From: JBHIBD01 sp046758865
GTDB taxonomy: Bacteria; Planctomycetota; Brocadiia; Brocadiales; Bathyanammoxibiaceae
NCBI GenBank assembly: GCA_046758865.1
Contig: JBHIBD010000095.1
Coordinates: 1 to 6,443, forward strand
DNA: 6,443 bases
Direction of reading: 5' to 3'
The position numbers and the translations under genes are program-made. Numbering within the stretch: position 1 is the stretch's first letter; each line of letters opens with the position of its first letter. The notes under the pieces are model-generated. The model made no database searches, was not told the DNA's origin, and saw only the letters and a list, made by a program, of their open reading frames with translations. Below are positions 5,084-6,443 of this stretch, one piece after another.

Positions 5084-6443
5084 CTACCCTCCCACTACGT
5101 CAGGAATATCCGAAAATATTTTTACTACAACAGGGGCCATGAGCATAAAGTCCCGCCCCCTTATCTGCTCCATTACCCTTTTGACAGCGGCCTCCTTGCA
5201 GGGTTCGAGGGTGATGATAAACGGAAGTATCTCGCTTAGGTCGCACTCAAGCCCAAGTTTTTCTCTGAAGTAGCCCTTTTCTTCACTTGAGTGCTTGAGC
5301 TGAAGGACTTCATCTACGTTGACCTGATTCTGTTTCAGATGGCCCAAGATATCGCTCACTATACCGGGTCTGTCCCTTACTACAAACCGGAGGTAGTATC
5401 TGTAAGGTATGTCATCGTCCAAGTGTTTATTAAACCTCAGGACCTCTGCGCCCGGACTAAAACGGGCACCGCCAGCGATAGAGATTATGTCTGAGACCAC
5501 CGAGTTGGCTGTAGGGCCTGCTCCGGCGCCTTTACCTACAAAACACATAGTCTCACAGTACTTGCTCTCCACCAGGATAGCATTAAGGGCACCGTTTGCC
5601 CTGGAGAGCACGTGACTATCCTTTATCATAATGGGTGATACAGCGGCCGTTACCTCACCTCCCGACCTGCGGATAGAGCCGAGGAGCTTTATGTTAGTCC
5701 CAAGCTTTCTACTTGCATAATCAAAGTCAATCTTTTCAAGAAACTCTATACCCTCTGTGGCCACATCTTCTTTCTTGACAAAAATGCCGTAAAGGAGTTG
5801 TAGGAGTACTATTATCTTGTCCCTGGTATCGTACCCTTTTATATCGGCCTCTGGATTGGTTTCGGCGTAACCCAGCATCTGTGCCATAGCAAGGGCCTCT
5901 TTGAAGGTCTTTCCCTGGTCTCGTATGGCGGACAGGATGTAATTGCAGGTGCCGTTAAGGATGCCGTAGAGCCCGGTAACATTATCAGATGCAAGACCTT
6001 CGCCGAGTGAGCGTATGATGGGTATCCCGCCGGCTACCGATGCCTCGAAGCGTATTTGGGTGTTAGCGTTCTTGCGGGCGGCAGAATGGATCTCTTGTCC
6101 GAAGCCGGCAAGCACCGCCTTATTGGCCGTTACCACAGACTTGCCGCCCTCCAGGGCCTTAATAATGTAAGAGGCTACCTGTCTGGCATCCTCTGGTCTT
6201 TCAAGCCCCAGCATCTCTGCCACAATGGATATTTCGGGATGGTTTATTACGTCCTCGGGCCTGCTGGTAAATTTATCTGGAAATTCTTTGTACCAGTGCT
6301 TTTCCTTTGGGGACCTGGTGTATATCTTTTCTATCTCCAGCCGGTAGCCCAGCCTCTTTGCGAGGCTGTCACCATCACCAAATACTATGTCCTGGACGCC
6401 CTCGCCGATGGTGCCAGAGCCCAGGAGACCTATTTTTATGACC
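5084..6443 (-). CDS. hom: Homoserine dehydrogenase with C-terminal ACT domain, 5' end cut by window
   Basis: It reduces L-aspartate 4-semialdehyde to L-homoserine with NAD(P)H, the branch step to threonine and methionine. The frame is open to the right edge, giving 452 residues in the window. The first visible residues, VIKIGLLGSGTIGEGV, are the nucleotide-binding first strand and Gly-rich loop, so only about 1-4 residues are missing; a GTG at 6223 is internal and not the start. SVVTANKAVLA contains the family Lys (about 108). NGTCNYIL lies at about 163. The family signature AQMLGYAETNPEADIKGYDT ends in RDK, with Asp205 and Lys209. GKGAGAGPTANSVVSDI lies near 303-319. An ACT domain (YYLRFVVRDRPGIVSDILG, from about 350) should bind an amino acid, probably threonine, for feedback control. 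This monofunctional ACT form lacks an aspartate kinase domain. It is the first visible gene of the operon with the aldehyde dehydrogenase. Confidence 0.96.
   Translation of the reverse strand, partial: VIKIGLLGSGTIGEGVQDIVFGDGDSLAKRLGYRLEIEKIYTRSPKEKHWYKEFPDKFTSRPEDVINHPEISIVAEMLGLERPEDARQVASYIIKALEGGKSVVTANKAVLAGFGQEIHSAARKNANTQIRFEASVAGGIPIIRSLGEGLASDNVTGLYGILNGTCNYILSAIRDQGKTFKEALAMAQMLGYAETNPEADIKGYDTRDKIIVLLQLLYGIFVKKEDVATEGIEFLEKIDFDYASRKLGTNIKLLGSIRRSGGEVTAAVSPIMIKDSHVLSRANGALNAILVESKYCETMCFVGKGAGAGPTANSVVSDIISIAGGARFSPGAEVLRFNKHLDDDIPYRYYLRFVVRDRPGIVSDILGHLKQNQVNVDEVLQLKHSSEEKGYFREKLGLECDLSEILPFIITLEPCKEAAVKRVMEQIRGRDFMLMAPVVVKIFSDIPDVVGG

Noticed and set aside
6220..6223. GTG at 6223 as the start of homoserine dehydrogenase
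   Set aside because: The frame stays open to the window edge and encodes the essential Gly-rich nucleotide-binding strand upstream, so the GTG is internal.

Overview
The window is bacterial. Every convincing gene lies on the minus strand except one short recombinase remnant, and the genes have clear Shine-Dalgarno sites (AGGAGG or AAGGAG, 7-8 bases before the start in most). The core genes use many ATA, AGG and GGC codons. This would fit a Gram-negative lineage outside the gamma-proteobacteria (for example a planctomycete, nitrospirote or desulfobacterote), but the sequence alone does not settle the phylum.

Right part (about 2936-6443): a compact, more GC-rich run, read right to left. It holds homoserine dehydrogenase (lacking only its first few residues at the window edge), then an NAD(P)-dependent aldehyde dehydrogenase 23 bases later, then an unrecognised 206-residue helical protein 7 bases after that. 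The spacing indicates one transcript. Homoserine dehydrogenase makes homoserine for threonine and methionine. The aldehyde dehydrogenase has all its catalytic residues, but its substrate cannot be read from the sequence.

Left part (about 1-2900): visibly AT-richer, with short genes separated by 200-290-base gaps, as in an accessory island. From right to left it holds: a stand-alone SPSD/TIR-like (DUF4062-type) protein of the kind found among immune and signalling proteins; an 85-residue protein with a C-terminal CxxC knuckle and a perfect palindrome touching its ribosome binding site; the first 28 or so codons of a serine recombinase, cut off abruptly (plus strand); a small exported protein whose best start signal is one base out of frame with its body; a run of adjacent hairpins resembling a structured RNA; and, directly downstream of that, a 249-codon partial gene of unknown function with a helix-turn-helix-like end at the window edge.

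No rRNA, tRNA, CRISPR array or intact insertion sequence is visible, and no stretch over 300 bases lacks a gene. The points most worth following are the hairpin cluster plus unknown gene, the frame conflict in the exported protein, and the Gly-to-Cys change in the TIR-like protein's signature.
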